Assembly: GCF_900103005.1 (NCBI RefSeq)
Contig: NZ_FMWL01000018.1
Location: 1-64,000, forward strand
Length of the DNA: 64,000 bases
Source of the DNA: Acidaminobacter hydrogenoformans DSM 2784
GTDB lineage: Bacteria > Bacillota > Clostridia > Peptostreptococcales > Acidaminobacteraceae
Direction: 5' to 3'
The translations under genes were made by a program, and so were the position numbers. Each line of letters begins with the position of its first letter. The first letter of the stretch is position 1. The notes under the pieces were generated by a model. That model saw only the letters and a list, made by a program, of their open reading frames with translations. It was not told the DNA's origin and ran no database searches. Shown here in pieces: positions 44,968 to 52,498 of this stretch.

Positions 44968-45675
44968 ATGAATCTCCGCTACACTGCGAAACGTCCAATT
45001 TTCTATTTCCTTCTGAGTTTGATGCTGTGCGCTGGTATGATTTCTACCGCGAATTTTTCCAGCTATGCAGAGTTTTCCAATAGCTATGCAACAAAGGAGG
45101 AACTGCGATCGAACAGCACCGACTACCGCCTCGTCACTTTTACAGATGTTCTCGAAGACACCTGGTACAAAGACGCCGTAGACTTCCTAACCGCCCGCGG
45201 CATAGTGGCAGGGGTCGGCAATGAACGCTTTGACCCTGAAGCCCCAATCAAACGCGCGGACTTCGTGATCCTCATGATCCACGCCTTTGGAATAGTACCA
45301 GGCATAGGGGAGACTGAGAGTTTTGCAGATGCCGAAAATGCTTATTACACGCCGTACCTCGATGTCGCAAGGCAGCTCGATCTCATCAGCGGGGCAGGGG
45401 AGAACCGTTTCGAGCCTGAAGCGGCCATCACCCGCGAGGACATGCTGGTCATGCTGGAGAAGACCATGACCTTTGCGAAGTGGGAGATCCCAGAGAAATA
45501 CAACTATAACATCCAAAACTTCCTGGATGCAGATACCATTTCAGATTACGCAAAAACCCAGTTCCAGCGCTTTATCAACGCCGGCTGGCTGGCAGGCTAC
45601 GACAGGCAGCTTATGCCGCAGAAGTCTATGACAAGGGCAGAAGCCGCCCAGTTGATCTACAACATCCAAAAATGA
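44968..45675 (+). CDS. S-layer-homology domain protein
   Basis: 235 residues. A signal peptide (FYFLLSLMLCAGMIST) is followed by SLH modules: the first around FTDVLEDTWYKDAVDFLTARGIVAGVG with RFDPEAPIKRADF, the second around YLDVARQLDLISGAG, and a third around YNIQNFLDADTISDYAKTQF. It is nearly all SLH, so it would attach to cell-wall polymer with little else. The ATG follows GGAGGG; upstream in-frame codons are less likely. A TATAAT box is at 44885-44890 and a 10-mer copy at 44760. Confidence 0.85.
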   Translation: MNLRYTAKRPIFYFLLSLMLCAGMISTANFSSYAEFSNSYATKEELRSNSTDYRLVTFTDVLEDTWYKDAVDFLTARGIVAGVGNERFDPEAPIKRADFVILMIHAFGIVPGIGETESFADAENAYYTPYLDVARQLDLISGAGENRFEPEAAITREDMLVMLEKTMTFAKWEIPEKYNYNIQNFLDADTISDYAKTQFQRFINAGWLAGYDRQLMPQKSMTRAEAAQLIYNIQK

Positions 45676-45775
45676 CACAAAGGGGACGGTTCCCAGCGAT
45701 TTTCATTAGGGGACAGGGACTTATCACGCGTGCCTGTCCCCAACCATATGTCCCTGTCCCCAACCAAACCACCCC
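45676..45775. repeat. Mixed GGGGACGGTTCC and GGGACAGGGAC repeats
   Basis: AAAGGGGACGGTTCCCAGCG, as in the 43 kb duplication, is followed by GGGGACAGGGACTTATCACG, then the reverse-strand form CCTGTCCCCAACC. This is the last clear repeat tract before the window turns repeat-free. Confidence 0.8.
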
Positions 45776-45831
45776 TTCCCAATCCCGTTTAAATATGCTA
45801 TTCTGTTGATGTAACACCCCAACAACTTCAT

Positions 45832-45922
45832 AGTCTTATCAAGAGTCAGGGTAGAGGTTCAGCTCTATGACCCTGCGCCAACCTGCTGTCAAGTAAGGTG
45901 GTCCAGCTGAAAGCGATAAGGA
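45832..45922 (+). ncRNA. SAM-type riboswitch aptamer (SAM-I clan)
   Basis: P1 is formed by CTTATC (45835-45840) and GATAAG (45915-45920). The conserved CTTATCAAGAG start, a P2 stem CAGGG/CCCTG with ATGA before its 3' arm, CGCCAACC, AAGGTGGTCC and GCTGAAAGCGATAAG all follow the order of SAM-I aptamers. The P2 region departs from the standard kink-turn, so a variant class is possible. A terminator follows at once. It would turn off the downstream gene when S-adenosylmethionine is plentiful. Confidence 0.62.
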
Positions 45923-45940
45923 GGGATTACAGATGACATG

Positions 45941-45968
45941 ACTTCTTTTGCTTAAAGAAGTTTTTTTC
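45941..45968 (+). terminator. Riboswitch expression-platform terminator
   Basis: ACTTCTTT pairs with AAAGAAGT around TGCTT, followed by a run of T. A GGAGGG site and ATGACATGA (a two-codon frame) sit between the aptamer and this hairpin. Confidence 0.78.
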
Positions 45969-46078
45969 GTTTTTTGAAAAAGCCTTTGGCCCTTAAGCCT
46001 CAGGCCCTAAGCCCCAAGCCCCAACCAAAAACACTCAAACCAATTAACCAACAAACCAACCCCCAAGGAGGCCTCCCC

Positions 46079-46528
46079 ATGAACAATGAAAATAACGCCA
46101 ATACCAACAACATCAATACCAGCACCAGCACCAACAACACCCCATCCCCATCCACCCCACGCTACAAACGCGTCCAGGGCGGCAACAGCTGGGCCAGCGC
46201 CATGTTCAGGTTCACCGCAGACAGCCTCACCTACGCCTCCAGACTCACCGCGAACCTCGACCGCTACCACTTTGGCCACCAAAACCACCTCACCACAGAG
46301 ACTGCTGCCGATGGTCACGCCATCACCCTCTACTGCCGCGGCATACAAATCACCCAGCTCACCCCCGAGGACATAGAAATCCTCCGCGCCACCGCCGCCT
46401 ACGCCTTCGAGGACCACCTCATAGAAAAATTAAGATCAAAGAGCATCCCCGAAGCGTTTAAAATCCCCCTCAAAAGGGAAAAAGGGCAGTGCGGGCAGCA
46501 AAGCCCATCATCTTCAGAGCTCGAATAG
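46079..46528 (+). CDS. Unknown protein behind the SAM-type riboswitch
   Basis: 149 residues. A low-complexity Asn/Thr/Ser/Pro head (about 1-30) is followed by a compact alpha-beta region (FRFTADSLTYASRLTANLDRYHFG, shown here only in part, then HAITLYCRGIQITQLTPEDIEILRATAAYAFEDHLI). I do not recognise the family. AAGGAGG precedes the ATG. The upstream riboswitch suggests a link to methionine or SAM, but no enzyme motif is seen. A 10-mer copy at 46306 is read as A-D-G. Confidence 0.6.
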   Translation: MNNENNANTNNINTSTSTNNTPSPSTPRYKRVQGGNSWASAMFRFTADSLTYASRLTANLDRYHFGHQNHLTTETAADGHAITLYCRGIQITQLTPEDIEILRATAAYAFEDHLIEKLRSKSIPEAFKIPLKREKGQCGQQSPSSSELE

Positions 46529-46621
46529 TAAACTTCCATATAAATATCTAAACCACCGCTGTCTATCACCCAACCACGACCACCCTGCACACACCCCCAC
46601 CACGAAAGCGAGGCCCCGCCC

Positions 46622-47470
46622 ATGATCCGCAAACTCACCGAAGCCGACCGCCAGACCACCCTCGACTTCCTCCTCCAGGAACCCGAAATCAACCTCTTCG
46701 CCATAGGCGACATAGAGCAGTACGGCTTCGAGACCCCCTTTCAAGCCCTCTGGGGCGACTTCGAGCCGGACACCGACCGCCTCCAGGCCGTCCTGCTCCG
46801 CTACGAAACCAACTACATCCCCTACTTCAAAGACCCCCGCTACAATCCCGCCGTCTTCGCCGCCATCATCCTCTCCGACTCAGACTTTCGCATCCTCTCC
46901 GGCCGCCAGTCCCTGGTCAATACCACCCAGGCCGCTATAGCCCGCGCCGCCCGGGAGCTCGGCCAACCGGAACCCACCTACATTGAAAAGTCCACCTACT
47001 TCTGCAAGCTCGATTCCACCAGCCGCCTCGCCCCAGAGACCTTCACCCCAGAAGGCCACACCCCAGCCCCCAAACGCGCCACCCCGGACGACGCCCCCCG
47101 CATCCTCCACCTCCTCCGGGGCATCGACGAATTCAGCGCCACCCTCACCATCACCGAAGCCCGCCTCAGGGAGAACCTCAAGACCGGCGCCGCCCGCATT
47201 TACTTCATCGAAGACGAAACCCAAAACCTCCTCACCGTCGCCCAAACCACCGCCGAAAACTCCCTCTCCGCCATGATCGTAGGCGTCGCCACCCACCCGG
47301 ACCACCGCGGCCGCGGCCTCATGACCGCCAACCTCTCCGCCCTCTGCCGCGACCTCCTCGCCGAAGGCAAAATCCTCTGCCTCTTCTACGACAACCCCGC
47401 CGCCGGCGCCATCTACCACCGCCTCGGCTTCGAAACCATCGACCAGTGGCTCATGCTCATCCGCCGCTGA
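46622..47470 (+). CDS. GNAT-family acetyltransferase (two-module)
   Basis: 282 residues. The C-terminal half has the acetyl-CoA loop VGVATHPDHRGRGLMTANLSAL and the final LFYDNPAAGAIYHRLGF, both clear GNAT blocks. The N-terminal half is a degenerate second module of the type found in FR47-like or two-domain acyltransferases. Substrate unknown. It lies 93 bases after the unknown protein and may share its transcript. The coding strand is exceptionally C-rich and G-poor, unlike most of the window. No strong ribosome site is seen. Confidence 0.8.
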   Translation: MIRKLTEADRQTTLDFLLQEPEINLFAIGDIEQYGFETPFQALWGDFEPDTDRLQAVLLRYETNYIPYFKDPRYNPAVFAAIILSDSDFRILSGRQSLVNTTQAAIARAARELGQPEPTYIEKSTYFCKLDSTSRLAPETFTPEGHTPAPKRATPDDAPRILHLLRGIDEFSATLTITEARLRENLKTGAARIYFIEDETQNLLTVAQTTAENSLSAMIVGVATHPDHRGRGLMTANLSALCRDLLAEGKILCLFYDNPAAGAIYHRLGFETIDQWLMLIRR

Positions 47471-47606
47471 CCACTCAAGGGGGCCCTTGCAATTATTACA
47501 AATTGGGGGTATAGTAAAATCACAACCAATTGAGAACGGGTATCAACAAGACTATCCATCAACCACCTCTCAACTGGCCTTCACAAAGAAAAGTGGTGAA
47601 CCCAAG

Positions 47607-48056
47607 ATGCCAAGCTCCCAAAATTCAAAAATGTTTTTGCCGATGGTCACCTTAGCCCTCCTCCTCACCGCAGCCCTCACCCTGAGCGCCTGTACACAGG
47701 AGGTCCCACCTGCCAATCCCCCAGAACCCGTCCCGGCTGAGCAGCCCGCCGCATCCATAGCCGAGCCAGCCGCCGAGACCCCAACCAACACGCTTCCACA
47801 AGCCACCGAAAAGGTCTTCGTCCCAGCCGGCGCCGACGCCTGGCGGGACTACAGCTTCGAACCCGCTTCCATTGAAACCTGGACCAACGAAGAGGGCGAC
47901 CAGATCCTCGACGTCTGGGTCCGGATAGACTACAAAAACAACCCCGGCACCGCCGTCCGCGACGAGCAGCAGTGGCACATCGATTTCGCCAACAACCGCT
48001 ACAAAGTCTCCGACAGCTTTGCCTTTGACGCCGATGGCAACTACTGTGAAACGTGA
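47607..48056 (+). CDS. Lipoprotein, possibly interrupted by an in-frame TGA
   Basis: 149 residues to the TGA. The signal peptide ends in LTLSAC, so Cys would be lipid-modified; a Pro/Glu/Ala-rich linker follows, then a small beta-rich domain with DAWRDYSFEPASIETW. I do not recognise the domain. After the TGA at 48054-48056 the same frame runs another 30 sense codons to TAG (48149-48151), encoding HLAYEDVSWRDPANG and so on. The gene may be longer with a nonsense mutation. The ATG at 47607 lacks a strong ribosome site. A 10-mer copy at 47639 lies within the signal peptide. Confidence 0.6.
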   Translation: MPSSQNSKMFLPMVTLALLLTAALTLSACTQEVPPANPPEPVPAEQPAASIAEPAAETPTNTLPQATEKVFVPAGADAWRDYSFEPASIETWTNEEGDQILDVWVRIDYKNNPGTAVRDEQQWHIDFANNRYKVSDSFAFDADGNYCET

Positions 48057-48185
48057 CATCTCGCCTATGAGGATGTCTCGTGGAGAGATCCAGCCAATGG
48101 AACCCCAGGCGCCATAGTCCTGGCAGCGGTATTGGAATATGTGGGATAGTTAAAGTAGAAGACCAAAGATGTATTACAGGATAAC

Positions 48186-48221
48186 AAAAAGCGCCCCTTT
48201 GGCTGAAGGAGCGCTTTTATA
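48186..48221 (+). terminator. Intrinsic terminator
   Basis: AAAAAGCGC pairs with GCGCTTTT around a 17-base region, followed by T-rich ATATCTTTT. It separates the lipoprotein gene from the convergent XRE/ImmA operon. Confidence 0.78.
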
Positions 48222-48253
48222 TCTTTTGACTTAGCCTATCTAAAACATTAACT

Positions 48254-48298
48254 ACTCATAAGTTGACAACTCATGAGTTGACAACTCGTAAGTAGATA
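48254..48298. repeat. Three 15-bp direct repeats
   Basis: ACTCATAAGTTGACA, ACTCATGAGTTGACA and ACTCGTAAGTAGATA follow one another without gaps. Each is partly palindromic (AGTTGACAACT). They lie at the 3' edge of the AT-rich cassette and could be protein-binding iterons or a junction. Confidence 0.75.
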
Positions 48299-48307
48299 AC
48301 AACGTTG

Positions 48308-48475
48308 TTAATCAATCAAATCATATAGCCTTGTCATTTTATAAATAAATGAACTCCAATCTGGATTTTGCATCTTCTCATAATTGGTTAAGAAATATTG
48401 GTATTTATAAAACATTTTAAGGTCCTTGTTAGTCGATAATTTTTTAGCATAAAGACAGAAGATGAGCTCATACAT
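48308..48475 (-). CDS. Small protein coupled to the ImmA-like gene
   Basis: 55 residues, rich in Tyr, Phe and Lys (MYELIFCLYAKKLSTNKD at the start). The ATG overlaps the stop of the ImmA-like gene (ATGTATGA), and GGGAGGG precedes it, so translation is coupled. No known family is recognised. As third gene of a regulator-protease cassette it may be a target or partner of the pair. Confidence 0.5.
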   Translation of the reverse strand: MYELIFCLYAKKLSTNKDLKMFYKYQYFLTNYEKMQNPDWSSFIYKMTRLYDLID

Positions 48476-49349
48476 TATTTCCCTCCCCTGAGAAAAATGC
48501 TTCAAATTCGTCAATGTCCTCGTTTGAAACATTGATATGAAAACCAAATTCCTCAGGGGTTCTGTTGAAGAGGCTCAGTGCAGCTGCAAACTTATCCTCA
48601 TCTATCAAGTGATCCTCAAAATTCCGAATGATTATTTCTATTTCCTTTGCCGATGTCCCAATTTTATAAGTTGGATCATTTAACTTAATAAAAGTATCCT
48701 GGTCAATAGCTTGTCCAAGCCGCCCATATTCACCATTAAGATCCCTTTCGTTGATGTCATAGAATTCAACTAACTGTTCGTGTGTTATCGCACTTATTTC
48801 ATACAGTCGCCTGACGACGGACCTGTAAGGCAAATACCAATGACACTGCAGACGAGCGATCAATCTCAATAAAGTATTTCGACTTATATCTTCCAATGAC
48901 GTTTGTTTGAACTCTTCCAAAATCAAACTTTTTAAACAGGTTTCAGGCAAAAGAAACTCAGCAGCAAACCGGTTTGCCATATCTTCAATTTGATTATTAT
49001 CGCTTTCAATTCTGCTAAGATGGGAACCGGTCTTCGTACAAAAATGGTAAAGCTCGTGGGCGATTGAGAAAATCTGATTATCTAAATAATCTGCAGTATT
49101 TAGACCAATAAAGGCAAACCTTTCATTATTTTCCTCAGAGTAAATCATAGCAGCGGAAAAAGCTGGCTTGCTGTTTTTCGAATCAATGGGATACTCTAAT
49201 AGCGCAATGCCTAAAGTATCAAGAATTGAAAAGACATTATAACCAATGACGACGTCACCAACATAACCAACAGATCTTCTCAAATCTCTGGATAGTTTAA
49301 TAATATGGTCAAGTTGAAGATCACTTAATTCCACTTTTTTCATAATCAC
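48468..49349 (-). CDS. ImmA/IrrE-type metallopeptidase
   Basis: 293 residues. The zinc site IAHELYHF (HExxH) and the following EDMANRFAAEFLLP define the COG2856 family. These proteases cleave XRE-type repressors in mobile elements such as ICEBs1 (ImmA) and in the IrrE radiation response. An XRE regulator is encoded just upstream and overlaps by 29 bases, so it is the likely substrate. Codon use is AT-rich compared with genes on both sides, which suggests acquisition. Confidence 0.85.
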   Translation of the reverse strand: MIMKKVELSDLQLDHIIKLSRDLRRSVGYVGDVVIGYNVFSILDTLGIALLEYPIDSKNSKPAFSAAMIYSEENNERFAFIGLNTADYLDNQIFSIAHELYHFCTKTGSHLSRIESDNNQIEDMANRFAAEFLLPETCLKSLILEEFKQTSLEDISRNTLLRLIARLQCHWYLPYRSVVRRLYEISAITHEQLVEFYDINERDLNGEYGRLGQAIDQDTFIKLNDPTYKIGTSAKEIEIIIRNFEDHLIDEDKFAAALSLFNRTPEEFGFHINVSNEDIDEFEAFFSGEGNNV

Positions 49350-49686
49350 ATAATCTCCTCAGTAATTTTTGCTGTCTGAGTGACAACATCATTTTAAAAA
49401 GTTGTTCTACACCTTCTTTTTCATTTTCACTATAGGTCTCGCTGCGGAGCGCTGCAAAAGCATTATCTTTTTTGCTCTCAATAAATAGATCGGTAATTTC
49501 AAAACCGAGAATATCTGACAAGACTTCTATTTGATTAATAGACGGCATAAAGTCTTCTCGTTCAATTCTCCCAATCATTATTCTGTTAATCCCAGTCAAC
49601 TTTCCAAGCTCTTCTTTGGTAAAACCTTGCTCAGTACGAAGTTTTTTAACATAGTCAGCAAGAATCTTAGTCGAAAGTATTTTCAT
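49321..49686 (-). CDS. XRE-family regulator
   Basis: 121 residues. An N-terminal Cro/CI helix-turn-helix is seen (YVKKLRTEQGFTKEELGKL, then INRIMIGRIEREDFMPSINQIEVLS). The remaining C-terminal part is short and helical. It would bind its own promoter region and be removed by the ImmA-like protease encoded next. The ATG at 49686 follows AGAGG; the longer frame upstream is less likely. No other genes of a phage or conjugative element are visible, so this may be a free-standing toxin-antitoxin-like module. Confidence 0.85.
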   Translation of the reverse strand: MKILSTKILADYVKKLRTEQGFTKEELGKLTGINRIMIGRIEREDFMPSINQIEVLSDILGFEITDLFIESKKDNAFAALRSETYSENEKEGVEQLFKMMLSLRQQKLLRRLCDYEKSGIK

Positions 49687-49880
49687 ATGATCAGCCTCTT
49701 TCGTTTTTGTTTTGCTGTCTGAAACTATTAATAACATAATCGATCTTATTCCTATCTTTAAAACTATTATACTCCTATTTTGAAATAAATGATAACGTTA
49801 TATGTGATGATCATAATAACTAATTGAATTTTGGGGGGGTACATATAAAGAAACTCCCCATAGAAAGGAGCCCACCCACC

Positions 49881-50702
49881 ATGTCCTCCAAAGACCTCGA
49901 ATTCCTCCTCTCCACCCGCCACGACAACGGCTCAGACTTCTGGGCCACTCCAGAAGGGAAAATTGGTGTCGGTGGACCATTTGGTACCATGGCCGCGCTG
50001 ACTATTATGAGTGAGCTGGAGGTGCCAAGTACCCATGAAGCGGTCATCGGTGCCGCAAGCCTTGTGATCCAAGCCATCCGTGATGACGGCAGAGCCCGGA
50101 TCGCGCCAAAGGGTGCCATTTACCCCTGCCATACAGCTGCAGCTGCAGCGGCGCTGTGCAGAAATGGCTTCGCTCAGCACCCACGAGTTGTCCTGATGCT
50201 TAAGTATCTCCTGGAAAACCGGTATGAGGACGGCGGCTGGCGCTGCAACAAATTCATATGGGGAAAAGGCCCGGAAACTGAACACTCCAACCCCGGCGTC
50301 ACCCTATGGGCACTGGATGCCTTCCGCTGCGCTGGTTACAACAATAAAGAAACGAGCCTGGACAGCGCCGTCGAAACCCTCCTCGACCACTGGACAGTCC
50401 GGAGCCCCACAGGCCCATGCCATTTCGGCATAGGCACACAGTACATGAAAGTGGAGTATCCCTTCCTCCGCTACAACCTCTTTTACACTACCTATGTGCT
50501 GTCCTTTTATGACGTCGCCAAATCAGATCCGCGCTTCTTGGAAATGCTCGACGCCCTCTGCAAAAAACTGGACGGGCAGGGGAGACTCATAGTAGAGCGC
50601 CCAAATGCCAAGCTGGCAAAGCTGGACTTCTGTAAAGCCGGCCAGCCTTCGGAGGTGGCGACCCGGCGGTATCAGGAGATTCTGTTGAATTTAGAAAAGT
50701 GA
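49881..50702 (+). CDS. Prenyltransferase/squalene-cyclase-repeat protein
   Basis: 273 residues with an alpha/alpha toroid pattern of short repeats (MLKYLLENRYEDGGWRCNKF, then WALDAFRCAGYNN). These match the prenyltransferase and squalene oxidase repeat family seen in many bacterial proteins without terpenoid function. No DxDD motif is visible, so cyclase activity is doubtful. No signal peptide. AAGGAG precedes the ATG at ten bases. It stands between the XRE cassette and the YibE/F gene. Function unknown. Confidence 0.72.
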   Translation: MSSKDLEFLLSTRHDNGSDFWATPEGKIGVGGPFGTMAALTIMSELEVPSTHEAVIGAASLVIQAIRDDGRARIAPKGAIYPCHTAAAAAALCRNGFAQHPRVVLMLKYLLENRYEDGGWRCNKFIWGKGPETEHSNPGVTLWALDAFRCAGYNNKETSLDSAVETLLDHWTVRSPTGPCHFGIGTQYMKVEYPFLRYNLFYTTYVLSFYDVAKSDPRFLEMLDALCKKLDGQGRLIVERPNAKLAKLDFCKAGQPSEVATRRYQEILLNLEK

Positions 50703-50775
50703 CAATTTCCATGGCGGTTCAGCTGGAATTTTTAAGTCAAGAGCCCCAGAGATCAATTCCAAAAAAACCAAAAAC

Positions 50776-50815
50776 CACCCCCACAATCAGCGAACTTCAG
50801 CTGAATGTGGGGGTG
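50776..50815. terminator. Bidirectional terminator
   Basis: CACCCCCACA pairs with TGTGGGGGTG between two convergent genes; A-rich sequence precedes and T-rich sequence follows. Confidence 0.75.
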
Positions 50816-50832
50816 ACGCTTTGTTTTCCTGA

Positions 50833-52101
50833 TTACTTTCCCTTAAGCCCCACCGCAATCACCGCCGTGATCGGTATGGTCAGCACCAGCCCTATCGTTC
50901 CCGCCAGGGACCGGACAATCTCCGTGGCAATCAAGTCCAAATTGATAATTCCCGCCAGTGGCGTATCATAGGCCATAAAGATCAGCAGCAGGGGAATGGA
51001 GCTGCCGGTATAGGCTAAAATCAAGGTATTACTCATAGTGCCCATAATGTCCTTGCCTACGGTCATCCCCGCGCCAAACAGCGCCTTGCTTTTCAGTAAA
51101 GGATTCGCCCGGTGCACCTCATCAATGGCCGAGGACACAGACATAGCCACGTCCATGACAGCGCCCAAAGCCCCAAGCAAGATCCCTGAAAACATCAGCT
51201 CTTTAAAGTTGAACTGGGTTCCCTGAGGAATATACATCAGCATCCCGGCTTCCTCACCGGATAGTCCCGTCAGCCGGACCATGGAGCCCACCCCATACGC
51301 CAGGACACCAGCAATGATAACCCCCAGGGTCGCACCAATCATGGCGGCAAAGCTCTTGCGCCGGACGCCGCTGATCACCAGATAGGTGACAATGTTAATA
51401 ATAACTGCGATCCCTACTGTAATCATGATAGGACTGTAGCCTGCCAGCAGGGCAGGAAGGAGTACCTTGTATATCAGCGCTAAAGTAATCCCAAGGGTCA
51501 CAATGGTCTTGACGCCCTGCATCCGGCCTATCGCCACCAACAGCAGTAAAAAGAAGGCCCCCAGCCAGTAAATATACGTGTCCCTCACATAGTCGGAGAC
51601 ATAGATCACAAAATCGCCATTATCCAGGTACTCCTCAATATGAATCATAACCTTGTCGCCTTCCTCCACCGGCAGCTCATAAATGTAATTGCCGCTGAGG
51701 ACGTTAATGGTTTCGGTGATCTGGCCTTTAAACTTACCTGTCAGAATCTCAAGCTGTACCGTCTGCTCCAGATTGATCTGCTCTTCCGGTGCGGGGATCC
51801 GCTCTACCACGGACAACACCCGAGCCTTTTCTGTATGGGTGACAAAGGTGACTTCTTCCTCACCGCCAGACTCAACGCCACCAGTCTCATCATAACCTGC
51901 TTCAGAGCCGGCATCCCCCTCAGGCCAGGTCTCAGCACCTTCTTCCATAAAGGCCTCCGCCTCAGAAGCGCTTTCAGGCGCTACCGTCTCACCCCATACT
52001 GGCCCAAGCCCTATGGGGATCAAAAGCGTCAAACTCAGCAGTAAAATCACCACTGCGTCCATTAATCTCATGCTTCTTTTCTCAACTGCGTTAATACGCA
52101 T
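50833..52101 (-). CDS. YibE/F-family membrane protein
   Basis: 422 residues. A signal-like span and an acidic extracellular region with a small beta-domain (about residues 35-165) precede about seven membrane segments. Blocks such as MQGVKTIVTLGITLALI, GALGAVMDVAMSVSSAI and GAGMTVGKDIMGTMSNTLILAY are typical of the YibE/F (YibE-like) family. The function is unknown. The ATG at 52101 is eight bases from GAGG; the GTG at 52110 overlaps that signal. Confidence 0.85.
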   Translation of the reverse strand: MRINAVEKRSMRLMDAVVILLLSLTLLIPIGLGPVWGETVAPESASEAEAFMEEGAETWPEGDAGSEAGYDETGGVESGGEEEVTFVTHTEKARVLSVVERIPAPEEQINLEQTVQLEILTGKFKGQITETINVLSGNYIYELPVEEGDKVMIHIEEYLDNGDFVIYVSDYVRDTYIYWLGAFFLLLLVAIGRMQGVKTIVTLGITLALIYKVLLPALLAGYSPIMITVGIAVIINIVTYLVISGVRRKSFAAMIGATLGVIIAGVLAYGVGSMVRLTGLSGEEAGMLMYIPQGTQFNFKELMFSGILLGALGAVMDVAMSVSSAIDEVHRANPLLKSKALFGAGMTVGKDIMGTMSNTLILAYTGSSIPLLLIFMAYDTPLAGIINLDLIATEIVRSLAGTIGLVLTIPITAVIAVGLKGK

Positions 52102-52264
52102 AAAATCCACCTCACATTGCCTCTATTGTAACACCGGAGCCTGATACGACACAAGAAAGTCAACAAATTGTCATCACTACAAACTGACAGATAATCCTGT
52201 ACAAAAATCAATACAAATATTATGTAAATAAAGGAAGAAATATAAGGATATCCCTATAATTTTC

Positions 52265-52293
52265 TTTACATGGCTTACGAAAACCGTTACAAT
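52265..52293 (+). promoter_or_regulatory. Promoter for the SLH protein gene
   Basis: TTTACA (52265-52270) and TACAAT (52288-52293) are 17 bases apart. This predicts a leader of about 200 bases before the ATG at 52499. The leader holds GGATCCAGGGAGGTGATCC, a hairpin, but no known riboswitch is recognised. Confidence 0.55.
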
Positions 52294-52498
52294 CAAAATC
52301 GGGAGGTTACATTTTCTTCCAGTCTTATGTCAACGTCTGCGACTTTGGATCCAGGGAGGTGATCCGGGAAGGGTAAAGCAGTAAGCAGCAACCAGCAACC
52401 GCACACCAAGTATCAACGCTTCAAAAGACAGTAGAGACGGACACAAAGTAGTGAAACACAACCACTTGCAGCTATCATTACAGAAGGAGTGGCAAAAA

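Larger units (their letters stand above)
4829..47649. repeat. Dispersed motif GCCGATGGTC (20 exact copies)
   Basis: Left ends of the exact copies. Plus orientation: 15557, 19742, 20811, 23959, 26583, 31248, 38694, 40341, 43589, 43949, 44760, 46306, 47639. Minus orientation: 4829, 8366, 17578, 23221, 25821, 28240, 35307. Some left ends given include one extra flanking base, since most copies are preceded by T and many followed by AC or CC (consensus TGCCGATGGTCAC). One-mismatch copies: 10690 and 10717 (as terminator arms), 21614, 34344, 57747. Ten exact copies lie in genes. With equal base frequencies 0.12 would be expected on both strands in 64 kb. Confidence 0.85.

Noticed and set aside
4829-47649. 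Reading the 10-mer as a Chi-type recombination site.
   Set aside because: Copies are split 13 to 7 between orientations over 43 kb, with no clear bias; Chi sites normally favour one strand relative to replication. Not excluded without the whole genome.
48254-49737. A prophage or integrative element.
   Set aside because: Only regulator, protease and one small gene are seen; no integrase, attachment repeats at both ends or structural genes.
52300-52440. A second c-di-GMP or other known riboswitch before the SLH gene.
   Set aside because: AGCAGCAACC and GGTAAAGC fragments appear, but the conserved order of GEMM or SAM aptamers is absent.
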